Source of the DNA: Clostridiaceae bacterium
Lineage (GTDB): Bacteria; Bacillota; Clostridia; DSM-8532
Reading direction: 5' to 3'
Length of the DNA stretch: 36,976 bases
NCBI GenBank assembly: GCA_012522505.1
Contig: JAAYKJ010000063.1
Span: 1-36,976, forward strand
Of this stretch, positions 1-9,028 are shown one piece after another. The position numbers and the translations under genes are program-made. The notes below the pieces were generated by a model. The model was not told the origin of the DNA. It searched no databases and worked only from the letters and a program-made list of their open reading frames with translations. Each line of letters opens with the position of its first letter. The stretch's first letter is position 1.

Positions 1-72
1 AATGAAACTGATAAGAAAGCAAAGCAGTCTTTGTGCTTATAGCAACTTCTCAGAAATCTAAAATCACAGTTC

Positions 73-102
73 TTGACATCTTCGTGCAGTGTCAGGTATA
101 AT
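73..102 (+). promoter_or_regulatory. Sigma-A-type promoter of the ileS leader
   Basis: A consensus TTGACA (73-78) and a consensus TATAAT (97-102) are separated by 18 bp. Transcription should begin near 109, directly ahead of the T-box leader. This is one of the best promoter matches in the window. Confidence 0.85.
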
Positions 103-108
103 TAGGGT

Positions 109-351
109 TAATATTTAAAAAGCTGTGACCGGAAAGAGTATGCCAGGTAAGGCCTTTCAGAGAGCGAAGGTTAGGTGAAAGCTTCGCAGGATAGCCAGCT
201 GAAAATCCTCCGGTAGCTGTGCACTGAAACGAACAGGAGTAAGGAAACCGGCAAGGGGCCGTTACACCCCTTACAAGTGACGGGCTTTGTCCGTAATTTG
301 GGTGGTACCGCGTAAGTATGCCTTTCGTCCCATGGGGAGGAAAGGCTTTTT
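109..351 (+). promoter_or_regulatory. T-box riboswitch leader, probably tRNA-Ile responsive
   Basis: The leader has the landmarks of a T-box: an AGAGAGC segment near 161 and a GGTTAGGTG distal-loop segment near 169 in Stem I, then the T-box core GGGTGGTACCGCG ending at 312, then an intrinsic terminator. The candidate specifier codon is ATC at 205-207, in a GAAAATC context, which fits the isoleucyl-tRNA synthetase gene downstream. By family knowledge, uncharged tRNA-Ile would stabilise the antiterminator and allow read-through into ileS. The specifier assignment is less certain than the T-box itself. Confidence 0.9.
321..351 (+). terminator. Regulated terminator of the T-box leader
   Basis: A CCTTT/AAAGG-based stem with a C-rich/G-rich inner part (321-345) is followed by CTTTTTG. 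It directly follows the T-box core and would compete with the antiterminator helix. Confidence 0.85.
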
Positions 352-502
352 GTATTTGCAAGAGGTGAAAATATGGTTTTCTGAAGATTTGGAAAAAATA
401 ATGGAGGATAATCAAGGTTCTCTTTGCCTTACCATGCATTTACCTGATTGTACAGCGGTGTATCGATGATAAAGATAGACTATATCGTAAGATGGAGGAA
501 TT

Positions 503-3262
503 ATGATGGATTACGGAAAAACATTGAATCTGCCAAGAACAGAATTTCCGATGCGGGGAAACCTTCCGCAGAAAGAGCCGGATATTCTGAAGCAATGGTA
601 TAAGAACGACATTTACAAAAAACGCCTTGAACGAAATGAAGGTTGTGAGAAATTTGTGTTGCATGACGGGCCGCCATACGCAAATGGAGGGATCCATCTG
701 GGAACAGCTCAGAATAAGGTTTTGAAAGATATCGTTATGCGCTACTATGATATGAAGGGGTATTATACGCCTTATGTCCCGGGCTGGGATACCCATGGTC
801 TCCCCACCGAAAACCGTGCTATCAAAGAGCTGGGGCTGAACCGGCACGAGGCAGGCCCGGTTAAATTCCGGCAGGCTTGTGAGAAAATAGCGCTGAAGTA
901 TCTGGATGTTCAACGGGAGTCCTTTAAACGGCTTGGTGTGATCGGCGACTGGGATAACCCCTATATCACACTGAAGCCGGAATTTGAAGCAAAACAAATT
1001 GAGGTCTTTGGGAAAATGGCCGAGCGTGGTTGCATATACAAAGGGCTGCGACCGGTATATTGGTGCCCGGTTTGTGAAACCGCTCTGGCCGAAGCCGAGA
1101 TTGAATATAAGGAAGTTCAGGGACAATCCATTTATGTTAAATTTGCCGTAAAGGATGATCAAGGCAAATTGAAAGAATTTGTTGATAACCTGGATAAAAC
1201 CTATATCGTTATCTGGACAACTACAACTTGGACACTTCCCGGAAATGTGGCCATCGCTGTGAACCCCGAGTTCACCTATTCGGTGCTGAAGGCTGGGGAT
1301 GAAACCTATGTCATGGCAAAGGATCTGGCCGATGCTTGCCTGAAGCAGGCTGGAAAAGATGAGTACCAGGTGATGGGTGAGCTTATGGGCAGTGATCTGG
1401 AATACATGGTTTGTCGCCATCCATTTCTGGACCGTGATTCACTGGTGATAACCGGCGATCATGTTACGCTGGATGCTGGTACGGGTTGTGTTCATACCGC
1501 TCCTGGACATGGTGTTGAAGACTTTGAAGTGTGTAAGAAATATGATGGCCTGGAAGTCGTTGTACCTGTAGACGGAAAGGGATTTCTGACCCAGGAAGCC
1601 GGTGAATTCGCAGGTCTTTCCTATAAAGAAGCCAACAAGGCAATCCACAATCATCTGAAGGGAACCGGTGCTCTGTTTGCGGATGCGATGATCGAGCATA
1701 CGTACCCCCATTGCTGGCGTTGTAGCAGTGCAATCCTGTTTAGGGCTACCGAGCAATGGTTCATCTCGGTGGAAAGCTTTAAAAAGGAAGCGCTCGAAGT
1801 TATAAAAGAGGTACGTTGGATACCAGAATGGGGAATGGAGCGCATATCCAAGATGGTTGCAGAGCGGAATGACTGGTGTATTTCCCGACAAAGAATTTGG
1901 GGTGTACCCATCCCGATTTTTTACTGCGGATCATGCGGTAAGGAAATCATCAACAAGGATACCATCAAGGCTGTTCAGGAATTGTTTGCGAAAGAAGGAT
2001 CAACGGCCTGGTTCGCGAAGGATGCTTCGGAAATACTGCCCGACCATATTCAATGTTCCTGCGGGGGCGATACCTTCAGAAAAGAAACCGACATCATGGA
2101 TGTTTGGTTTGATTCTGGTTCCACCCACGCTGGCGTTCTGGAGCCTAATCCGCAGCTGTCTTGGCCAGCAGACATGTATCTGGAAGGAAGCGATCAGCAT
2201 CGCGGTTGGTTTCAATCCTCCTTGTTAACAGCAGTAGCTACGAAAGGGAAAGCGCCATATAAGCAAGTGCTCACTCATGGATATGTTGTAGACGGCCAAG
2301 GCAGAAAAATGTCCAAATCCTTAGGTAACGGCATGGATCCGATGGATATTGTCAACCAGTATGGAGCGGACATTTTAAGGCTGTGGGTTGCGTCCGCCGA
2401 CTATAAAACCGATATCCGGATTTCCAATGACATTATCAAGCAGCTTTCGGAGAGCTATCGTAAAATCCGCAATACTGCACGATTCATTCTGGGGAATATA
2501 GAGGATTTCGATCCAAAGACAATGATGGTACCCTATGATGAAATGGAAGAGATTGATCAGTGGGCTCTGCTGCAATTGAATCATGTGATAAAAAAGGTTG
2601 ATGATGCGTTCTCCAGGTACGAATTCCATAGCTTTATTCATAATATTCACAGCTTCTGTGTTTTGGACATGAGCAATTTCTATTTGGATGTGGCTAAAGA
2701 CAGGCTTTATGCATCAAAATCGGATGATAAGAAACGCCGTTCCGGTCAGACCGCAATGCTCCTAATCCTGGATGCGCTGGTCCGTATGCTGGCCCCGGTG
2801 TTGTCCTTTACGAGTGAAGAGATCTGGAAGTACCTACCGCACAGTGAGGGTGACAATCCAGAGAGCATCCAGCTGAACAGTTGGCCGAAAGCAAATGAGG
2901 CCTATGAGAACCCTGCGTTGGAAGAAAAATGGAATCACCTGCACCGCATCCGCGATGAAGTGCTGAAAGCACTTGAAAATGCAAGAAACGAGAAAGTGAT
3001 AGGCTCATCTCTCGAAGCTGCGGTGTGCTTAAAAGCCTCGGGCACGGAGTTTTCGTTTCTGAATGAAAACAGTGATGTTTTACCTATGATCTTCATCGTC
3101 TCGGAGGTATCACTTGAACAGGATGACGGAGCAAAAGAGATCGGTATTGAAGTAACGAAAGCTTCCGGTGCAAAATGTGAGCGCTGCTGGATATACAGTC
3201 CATCCGTTGGAGAAAATCAAAACCATCCGACATTGTGTGAACGGTGCGCCGGGGTGCTCTAG
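503..3262 (+). CDS. ileS: Isoleucyl-tRNA synthetase
   Basis: This class I synthetase charges tRNA-Ile with isoleucine in the cytoplasm. At 919 aa it has the normal bacterial length. The HIGH signature appears as HLGT at residues 65-68 and the KMSKS loop at 602-606. The CP1 editing domain is inserted between them, and the anticodon-binding domain follows. Four cysteines at 892, 895, 912 and 915 form the C-terminal zinc finger typical of the bacterial IleS type. The ATG at 503 is followed by a second ATG at 506; GGAGGAA upstream fits either. Expression is predicted to be controlled by the T-box leader. A hairpin just after the stop probably ends the transcript. Confidence 0.98.
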   Translation: MMDYGKTLNLPRTEFPMRGNLPQKEPDILKQWYKNDIYKKRLERNEGCEKFVLHDGPPYANGGIHLGTAQNKVLKDIVMRYYDMKGYYTPYVPGWDTHGLPTENRAIKELGLNRHEAGPVKFRQACEKIALKYLDVQRESFKRLGVIGDWDNPYITLKPEFEAKQIEVFGKMAERGCIYKGLRPVYWCPVCETALAEAEIEYKEVQGQSIYVKFAVKDDQGKLKEFVDNLDKTYIVIWTTTTWTLPGNVAIAVNPEFTYSVLKAGDETYVMAKDLADACLKQAGKDEYQVMGELMGSDLEYMVCRHPFLDRDSLVITGDHVTLDAGTGCVHTAPGHGVEDFEVCKKYDGLEVVVPVDGKGFLTQEAGEFAGLSYKEANKAIHNHLKGTGALFADAMIEHTYPHCWRCSSAILFRATEQWFISVESFKKEALEVIKEVRWIPEWGMERISKMVAERNDWCISRQRIWGVPIPIFYCGSCGKEIINKDTIKAVQELFAKEGSTAWFAKDASEILPDHIQCSCGGDTFRKETDIMDVWFDSGSTHAGVLEPNPQLSWPADMYLEGSDQHRGWFQSSLLTAVATKGKAPYKQVLTHGYVVDGQGRKMSKSLGNGMDPMDIVNQYGADILRLWVASADYKTDIRISNDIIKQLSESYRKIRNTARFILGNIEDFDPKTMMVPYDEMEEIDQWALLQLNHVIKKVDDAFSRYEFHSFIHNIHSFCVLDMSNFYLDVAKDRLYASKSDDKKRRSGQTAMLLILDALVRMLAPVLSFTSEEIWKYLPHSEGDNPESIQLNSWPKANEAYENPALEEKWNHLHRIRDEVLKALENARNEKVIGSSLEAAVCLKASGTEFSFLNENSDVLPMIFIVSEVSLEQDDGAKEIGIEVTKASGAKCERCWIYSPSVGENQNHPTLCERCAGVL

Positions 3263-3268
3263 AAAAGG

Positions 3269-3303
3269 GAAGTGCCCGCTGCTGTGCGGGTCTTCTTTCT
3301 TTG
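3269..3303 (+). terminator. Probable terminator after ileS
   Basis: A GAAG-TG-CCCGC arm pairs with GCGGG-T-CTTC around a 6-nt loop and is followed by TTTCTTT. It begins 7 bp past the ileS stop, so it would separate ileS from the peptidase genes. Confidence 0.55.
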
Positions 3304-3339
3304 GAATATCCCATTTCGATGTGAGGAGTGTGTTTTTTA

Positions 3340-4389
3340 ATGGATACAGCGGATTTGTTGAAGCAATTGTGTGCTGTGAATGCCATGACAGGTTTTGAAC
3401 ACAGGGCATGTGATTCAATTAAGAATTTTTTTGAACCCTATAGTGATAAATCCTGGATCGATTGCTTTTTTAATGTGATTGGGTATAGGAAGGGATTGTC
3501 TGAGAACCCTAAAAAGATCATGATTACGGCGCATTATGACCAGATCGGTATGATCGTTACGGGTTTTGAAAGCAATGGCTTCCTTCGGGTGTCCAACCTG
3601 GGCGGCATCGATACAAAAGCGGTGCTGGCCAGCGAAGTGACAGTTCATGGGAAAGAGGATCTATATGGCATCATTGGCGCCAAACCTCCGCACCTGTTAA
3701 CCGAAAAAGAAACCCAAAAAAATGTAAAGCTGAAAGAACTGTTCATCGATACCGGGCTTCCTGATGCTACCCTGAAAGAGAAAGTTTCAGTGGGCGATCC
3801 TGTTTCTATAATATCCCCTGTTGTTTCCATGGAAAATGGATGCATCATGGGCAGGAGCCTGGATAACCGGGCTGGTGTGGCAGCGCTGATAAAAATTTTG
3901 GAACAGATGAAGATGATCAAGCATGAACACGACATTTACGTGGTTGCCACGGTTCAGGAAGAATCAGGCTTGCTTGGGGCGATCACCTCGTCTTGGGATT
4001 TGACTCCGGATATCGCCATCGTCATCGATGTGTGCCACGGGGATATGCCCGAAGCCGATAAATCCCAATGCTTTCCGCTTGGAAAGGGTGTTCCGGTAGG
4101 CATAGGCCCAGCTTTTCACCGGCCTGAAACGAAGGTGCTGCTTGATGTGGCAAAGAATGAGAGAATTCCCACACAGCTTTGCATAGAACCCGGGAATCCG
4201 GGCACCGAAGCCTGGGCAATTCAGATCTCCAGGACGGGTATCCCCACATTGGAGGTATCCATTCCGTTGCGATACATGCACACGGGCGCAGAACTGATAT
4301 GCATTAAGGATATAGAGATGGCAGCCGCGCTGGTGGCCCATTATTCGGCCAGAAAAGCCGGTGAGACGTTGAATGGAGAGAACCAGTAA
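3340..4389 (+). CDS. M42 family metallo-aminopeptidase, copy 1 (divergent)
   Basis: M42 peptidases are cytosolic di-metal aminopeptidases that usually assemble into large tetrahedral particles and trim peptides. All expected metal or catalytic positions are visible: His65 and Asp67 (AHYDQIG), Asp175 (LDNRAG), Glu207/Glu208 (VQEESG), Asp230 (VID) and His314 (RYMHT). The usual AHMDE is altered to AHYDQ, and the usual GGNDA is replaced by GNPGTEA. This is the most divergent of the three tandem paralogs. An ATG at 3340 preceded by GAGGAG is preferred to the GTG at 3328, which overlaps that site, giving 349 aa. Whether it is glutamyl-, leucyl- or other-specific cannot be told. Confidence 0.9.
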   Translation: MDTADLLKQLCAVNAMTGFEHRACDSIKNFFEPYSDKSWIDCFFNVIGYRKGLSENPKKIMITAHYDQIGMIVTGFESNGFLRVSNLGGIDTKAVLASEVTVHGKEDLYGIIGAKPPHLLTEKETQKNVKLKELFIDTGLPDATLKEKVSVGDPVSIISPVVSMENGCIMGRSLDNRAGVAALIKILEQMKMIKHEHDIYVVATVQEESGLLGAITSSWDLTPDIAIVIDVCHGDMPEADKSQCFPLGKGVPVGIGPAFHRPETKVLLDVAKNERIPTQLCIEPGNPGTEAWAIQISRTGIPTLEVSIPLRYMHTGAELICIKDIEMAAALVAHYSARKAGETLNGENQ

Positions 4390-4530
4390 GCCGGGCTTTT
4401 GTTGTGGTTTTTGGGAACTTGAAAGAACCCATGCCAGAAGAAAGCTTGGTTGAGCCTATTATTGACGCACTTTGCTGCTTAATACCAAGTGGCTTTAGCT
4501 TAAGTGGCGAAATAGGGCAGGAGGATTCGT

Positions 4531-5574
4531 ATGATAGATAAACTTATGGAACTGACAAGATTGGATGGAATATCTGGAGATGAACAGGACGTCCGGAACT
4601 TCATCATTGCTGAGATTAATAAGCAAGAGCTTCAATATCATACAGACAGTATCGGGAACCTGATCGTAAAGGCTAAATCAAGCAGAGAATACGATTTCAA
4701 GGTAATGCTTTCAGCCCATATGGATGAGGTTGGGTTGATGATAAACCAGATTACCGACGATGGAAAACTGAAGTTTGCCACCGTTGGTGGCATGGACACC
4801 CGCATTCTTACTGGACAGCAGGTCCGTATCGGAGACAAAAAAATACCCGGCGTCATCGGATACAAGTCCATTCACCTTCAGGACAAAGCAGAGCGTGATC
4901 GTGTTGTGAAATTGAAGAGCCTTTATATTGATATTGGTGCAAAAGACAAGGAACAAGCTGAAAGCCAGGTTTCTCTGGGCGATTATGCCTCTTTTGCCGG
5001 TGGTGAACCTGTTCTGTTTGGAAACAACAGGCTGAAGGCCAAAGCGCTTGACGACAGAGCCGGATGTCTGATTCAAATGCAGCTATTGAAAGAAGAATGG
5101 CCCTTTGAGCTCTACGCCTGTTTCAGCGTTCAGGAGGAAGTTGGGCTGCGTGGCGCGAGGGTTGCTGCTAACCGGCTTGAACCGGATTTTGCTGTTATTT
5201 TGGAAGGGACCACCTGCGCCGATGTACCCGATGTTAGGGAACACGAGATGTCTACCCAATTTGGAAAAGGCCCTGCCATCTCTTTTGCGGACAGAACCTC
5301 TATCGGGGACAGGGAATTGATCGAACATTTTGTAAATGTGGCTCGCAAGGAAGGGATTCCCTTTCAATGGAAACAAACGGTGTCGGGCGGAAATGACGCT
5401 GGCAGGATTCAGACCTCCGGAACTGGCGTGAAAATCATAACCATTTCGGTCCCGTGCAGGTATATCCATTCTCCAGTATCCTGTCTGGATATAAACGATT
5501 TTGAGAATATGCTGAAACTGGTAAGAAGCGGTTTAAGAAAGCTGCCGCAATTTTTGGGGAGGAATGAAGGATGA
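4531..5574 (+). CDS. M42 family metallo-aminopeptidase, copy 2
   Basis: A second M42 paralog of 347 aa. The ligands are His63 and Asp65 (AHMDEVG), Asp174 (LDDRAG), Glu202/Glu203 (VQEEVGLRGA) and His313 (RYIHS). The fourth position is Glu225 (LEGT), where the flanking copies have Asp. AGGAGG lies 6 bp before the ATG. Its last bases overlap the start of the next gene (ATGA), so the two are very likely co-translated. In M42 proteins an Asp or Glu at that metal position marks different subfamilies, so substrate preference may differ between the copies. Function as a cytosolic aminopeptidase is inferred from the family. Confidence 0.93.
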   Translation: MIDKLMELTRLDGISGDEQDVRNFIIAEINKQELQYHTDSIGNLIVKAKSSREYDFKVMLSAHMDEVGLMINQITDDGKLKFATVGGMDTRILTGQQVRIGDKKIPGVIGYKSIHLQDKAERDRVVKLKSLYIDIGAKDKEQAESQVSLGDYASFAGGEPVLFGNNRLKAKALDDRAGCLIQMQLLKEEWPFELYACFSVQEEVGLRGARVAANRLEPDFAVILEGTTCADVPDVREHEMSTQFGKGPAISFADRTSIGDRELIEHFVNVARKEGIPFQWKQTVSGGNDAGRIQTSGTGVKIITISVPCRYIHSPVSCLDINDFENMLKLVRSGLRKLPQFLGRNEG

Positions 5575-6554
5575 TCAATTTAATAAAAGAGTTGACCAAT
5601 GCTTATGGGCCGTCCGGACAGGAAGAAGTAATCCGCAGCCTGATTCAAAAACGAATTGCTTCAAAGGTGGATGAAATGTACACCGATACGCTGGGAAACC
5701 TGATTGCTGTAAAGAAGGGTCCTGGCAAGAGGATTATGCTGGCTGCCCATATGGATGAGATCGGGCTTATTGCAACCTTCGTCGATGAAAAGGGTTTTAT
5801 TCGTTTTTCCAACAGTGGAGGGGTCAGTCCCTTCATTGCTGCCGGGCAGAGGGTGATCTTCCGAAACGGAACGATTGGAATGGTTTGTTATGAAGAAAAC
5901 CTTGAAGACATGAAGGACTTGAAAATGAACCGGATGTATATCGATATTGGAACAAAGAACCGGGAAGAAACCGAAAGATTAGTTAACCCGGGGGATATGT
6001 CTGTTTTTGTCGGAGAGGCACTGGAACAGAACAACAGATATATCTCAAAGGCTTTGGATGATCGGATTGGTTGTGCCATCCTGATCGCACTTATCGAGAG
6101 AATGGGCAGCACTGAGAACGAGATAGTCTTTGTCTTTACTGTTCAGGAGGAGGTTGGGCTTCGCGGTGCAGGTCCGGCCGCATATGGTATAAAACCCGAT
6201 CTGGCGATCGCGGTGGACGTTACAAATACAGGTGACACACCAGATTGTAAGCCCTTGGCAATTGATTTGGGAAAAGGTCCTGCCATCATGGTAAAGGATA
6301 ACCGAACCATCTCCCATCCATTGGTGAAGGATGCATTGGTAGAATGTGCCCAACAAGAAAATATTCCCTATCAGATGGAGGTTCTTAATGTGGGCGGCAA
6401 CGACGCAGGTGCGATTCACATTACAGCAGGAGGAATTCCCTCTGGAGGTGTATCCATTCCTTGCCGATATCTGCACCGACCCTGTGAGATGGTGGATAAG
6501 AACGATGTAGAAAATACAATAAGACTATTGGAAGCCTTTATTAAACGGCCTTAA
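5571..6554 (+). CDS. M42 family metallo-aminopeptidase, copy 3
   Basis: A third M42 paralog of 327 aa, starting inside the stop of copy 2 (ATGA at 5571-5574). The ligands are His60 and Asp62 (AHMDEIG), Asp163 (LDDRIG), Glu193/Glu194 (VQEEVGLRGA), Asp216 (VDVT) and His302 (RYLHR). This is the most canonical of the three. Related M42 proteins are annotated as glutamyl aminopeptidase or, historically, as endoglucanase; the peptidase role is the supported one. The stop codon overlaps the stop of the convergent membrane-protein gene, so no terminator can lie between them. Confidence 0.94.
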   Translation: MINLIKELTNAYGPSGQEEVIRSLIQKRIASKVDEMYTDTLGNLIAVKKGPGKRIMLAAHMDEIGLIATFVDEKGFIRFSNSGGVSPFIAAGQRVIFRNGTIGMVCYEENLEDMKDLKMNRMYIDIGTKNREETERLVNPGDMSVFVGEALEQNNRYISKALDDRIGCAILIALIERMGSTENEIVFVFTVQEEVGLRGAGPAAYGIKPDLAIAVDVTNTGDTPDCKPLAIDLGKGPAIMVKDNRTISHPLVKDALVECAQQENIPYQMEVLNVGGNDAGAIHITAGGIPSGGVSIPCRYLHRPCEMVDKNDVENTIRLLEAFIKRP

Positions 6555-7993
6555 GACTGCGATGGATGGGATTTCTGTGTCAGAACAGCAGCAGATAACA
6601 CGCACAATAACGGAATAGCCGGATAATGATAGCGTCCATGGACTTCAACCAGCATATGCACCGCTACTGTTCCGAGAATATAAAGATAGAGAAGAAGGGA
6701 ATTGTCGGGTATTCTCTTTCTGATCAAAATAACTGCCATAAGGGATAGAATGAGAAAGACAAAATAGTAACCATTGGCGATATATGAAAGCCAGGGAATA
6801 TGTTTTGTGATATCGATATGGGAAGTCGGACTATAGGATAGTTGGGTATAACCAAGGCTTTCGGAGTCACTGCCCCACATAACGCTATTTTTGTTCAACT
6901 GATGGCGGATGTGAGAGAGTAAGCCCATGCTTCTTATCCGTTCGGTTCCCATTTCTAAATAAGCATCCTGTATTTCCGTTGCAGACATACCTCTATCGAT
7001 CATGGGCTGCAAAAGGGATGAGTCTTCTTCATTCCATTTTCCTTTTGATTTCTCGCTCATACCGACGAACAGGTTAAAGCCGGTAGTCTGCCGTGCGGCA
7101 TCCAACTCTATCGTTCGTTCGATCCCGGACATCACAGCCATGGACGTAAGGCTATAGGAAACAAAAAGGATAAGGCTTAAGCCAAGCTTGACCCATATGT
7201 GATGCGCAGGCTCCTTTTTGTGAGCATCCTCTTGTCGAAGGAAAAGATAGTGAATGCTTATGCTTAATAGGACAATAAGAGACGCAGGACGAATATACTT
7301 AACAAACCCTGCTGCAATTCCCAAAACAGCAAAGAAGATGAACAGCACCGGCTTGTTTTCAAATCGCTTCAGGATGAACAGGTACAGACATAAAATAACC
7401 AGTATTCCCAAAACGTAAAATGGTTCGGTGAGCACAAGGGTATTGTAAAAAATCTGGGAAGGCCAGCAAGCATTGATGGCTGCAGCAACCAGACCTGTTT
7501 TCTCATCATAGAATTGTTTGCCAAGTAAATATATAAGGAATAGAATGGCAAGATTTACTGCAATATTGAAATATACTGCCGTGAAGGGATCGCTGCCGAA
7601 AATTCTGTAGACGACAGACAGGAGCTTTGAATATCCATAAACATGCGGAAAAAGGGAAATATACACAGGGTATAACAAGTTTCCCTGCGAAAGGGCTTCA
7701 GCAAGCGCATGTAAGGTATAAAAATCTGATTTTGGAATAACATGGACAATGTTCACCCATATTATTCTTGGAATCAGCGCCAACCCTGCGATGCATAATA
7801 GAATGAGCCTTGGTTTCTTTATCTCCAGATTTTTTAGAACAGGAAACTTCAAAAGGGTAAAAACAGCCAAAGCAATGCAAAGCAATAAAATAAGCTTTTT
7901 AAAAGAGAAGTCGACAAAAATGAACATCAACAGTGTAACGGCGACGAATATTAAAAATACAATAAAAATGATGTTTCGTAAAACATTACGCAT
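6551..7993 (-). CDS. Polytopic membrane protein, GT39/ArnT-like glycosyltransferase
   Basis: This 480-aa protein has about ten hydrophobic segments spread over its length, beginning at residues 9-27. After the second pair of segments comes a loop with PKSDFYTLHALAEAL, resembling the first extracellular loop of dolichyl-phosphate-mannose mannosyltransferase (GT39, PMT) proteins, where an acidic residue is catalytic. A later NTLVLTEPFY segment is also common in that superfamily. Such enzymes transfer a sugar from a polyprenyl-phosphate carrier to an acceptor outside the membrane. The acceptor here is unknown and there are no cell-wall sugar genes nearby. It is transcribed alone, convergent to the M42 cluster. 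Confidence 0.7.
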   Translation of the reverse strand: MRNVLRNIIFIVFLIFVAVTLLMFIFVDFSFKKLILLLCIALAVFTLLKFPVLKNLEIKKPRLILLCIAGLALIPRIIWVNIVHVIPKSDFYTLHALAEALSQGNLLYPVYISLFPHVYGYSKLLSVVYRIFGSDPFTAVYFNIAVNLAILFLIYLLGKQFYDEKTGLVAAAINACWPSQIFYNTLVLTEPFYVLGILVILCLYLFILKRFENKPVLFIFFAVLGIAAGFVKYIRPASLIVLLSISIHYLFLRQEDAHKKEPAHHIWVKLGLSLILFVSYSLTSMAVMSGIERTIELDAARQTTGFNLFVGMSEKSKGKWNEEDSSLLQPMIDRGMSATEIQDAYLEMGTERIRSMGLLSHIRHQLNKNSVMWGSDSESLGYTQLSYSPTSHIDITKHIPWLSYIANGYYFVFLILSLMAVILIRKRIPDNSLLLYLYILGTVAVHMLVEVHGRYHYPAIPLLCVLSAAVLTQKSHPSQS

Positions 7994-8224
7994 AAATAGC
8001 CTCTCTCGACCTTTGTCATAGTAGGATATATTCTATCATTCCTCACAAGGAAAATCAATCAATTGGGTAATATCCTTGCGAGAGGATACTAAAGTCGGGA
8101 AGCAAAAACAGCATAAATTGCGGAATAATAAGCCATTGGTGGTGAAATATCCTGTTATAAATGAGTGGATTTTGCTTATACTAAACTAAGAAATAAAAGC
8201 TGAGAATAGGAGGGAAATAAAGGT

Positions 8225-8662
8225 ATGAGTATATTTGACAACGTATTTGAAACAGATACAAAAAAAAATAAATCCGGTAAACGTTTCTCAGCCCAGAATG
8301 CCGGTAAACAAGCAGGGGCGAAGGGCAAAGAATTCAAAGAAGAATTTTCTGAAAGTCTTGATTATTTTGAGAATCAGCGTTACCAGGAAAATGGTGTTTC
8401 CCTGACCAAAGTAAATGATCAAACAGCAACAATTAAGTATGACGGCCTGCTTGCCAAATCAGGTGCAGAAGATGTGTATACTGTGGTGGGGTATGGCAAC
8501 AATACCAATTGGGAAAACATACAGACCATCCGCATGAACCGGTTCGGAAACTCCTTCCATGCCGATATACCGGCACTGCATGGCACGAACATTAATATTG
8601 CCTTTAAAGATAGTGCAAATAACTGGGATAACAACTGCGGCACGAACTATACCTTTATTTAA
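8225..8662 (+). CDS. Small cytosolic carbohydrate-binding protein (CBM25/53-like)
   Basis: This 145-aa protein has a charged, Lys-rich N-terminal tail (about 1-50) and one beta-sandwich module (about 60-145). The module matches starch-binding CBM25/CBM53 domains: YTVVGYGNNTNW with Trp96, a central IP strand, then FKDSANNWDNN with Trp134 and a terminal NYTF. There is no signal peptide, so it should act in the cytoplasm, presumably on glycogen granules. The glycogen synthase gene glgA lies about 10 kb downstream. AGGAGG lies 11 bp before the ATG. A strong terminator follows, so it is monocistronic. No catalytic domain is attached. The glycogen link is inference. Confidence 0.75.
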   Translation: MSIFDNVFETDTKKNKSGKRFSAQNAGKQAGAKGKEFKEEFSESLDYFENQRYQENGVSLTKVNDQTATIKYDGLLAKSGAEDVYTVVGYGNNTNWENIQTIRMNRFGNSFHADIPALHGTNINIAFKDSANNWDNNCGTNYTFI

Positions 8663-8680
8663 AACGGCTTCTCAAGTATG

Positions 8681-8713
8681 GGTGCATTCAGGAGTGCTGA
8701 ATGCACCTTTTTT
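8681..8713 (+). terminator. Terminator of the carbohydrate-binding protein gene
   Basis: GGTGCATTCA (8681-8690) and TGAATGCACC (8698-8707) form a perfect 10-bp stem with a 7-nt loop, followed by six T. It is oriented for the plus strand only. Confidence 0.92.
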
Positions 8714-8776
8714 GATGGAGATCACAACAGGTGTTGGGTCCCATTTTTTCTCATGAACAAGCTGAAAAGCATTTTG

Positions 8777-8932
8777 TTATTTCTGGTTTTCATTAACGAA
8801 TTCCCGAGCAATTTCCACGCTGGCTTCCGATGGAATCGATACCCTGGAATCTGGAAGCTCCCTATAGTTTTCTAATACGGCGGAAGTTCTCCAAACCTTT
8901 AATTTGTCTGGATCCAATAGCATTCTGGTCAT
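8777..8932 (-). CDS. 51-aa protein of unknown function
   Basis: A short minus-strand ORF begins MTRMLLDPDKLKVWRTSAVL and ends FVNENQK. It is preceded by a full ribosome-binding site, GGAGGTG, placed 7 bp before the ATG at 8932. Composition is mixed and charged, with no membrane segment and no cysteine. I do not recognise the family. It lies between the terminator at 8681-8713 and the sensor-kinase promoter, filling space that would otherwise look empty. The ribosome-binding site is the main support. Confidence 0.6.
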   Translation of the reverse strand: MTRMLLDPDKLKVWRTSAVLENYRELPDSRVSIPSEASVEIAREFVNENQK

Positions 8933-8953
8933 AATTAACACCTCCAATGGTAT

Positions 8954-8981
8954 GTAATGATAACAAAGTTGAAATCATTAC
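8954..8981. repeat. Inverted repeat upstream of the 51-aa gene
   Basis: GTAATGAT (8954-8961) and ATCATTAC (8974-8981) are perfect 8-bp arms separated by 12 bp. They sit just upstream of the ribosome-binding site of the minus-strand small gene, so they could be an operator or a leader hairpin. No known regulator is recognised. Confidence 0.5.
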
Positions 8982-9028
8982 TCTATATCTACCCTAAGTT
9001 CTTCCACATAAACAAGGTTTTTCTGTTA

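Noticed and set aside
11-43. Imperfect hairpin at the left edge as an upstream terminator
   Set aside because: Pairing is interrupted and no T-run follows. The upstream gene is not visible.
92-439. 115-codon minus-strand ORF across the ileS leader
   Set aside because: It lies opposite the T-box leader and its conserved elements, and has no ribosome-binding site.
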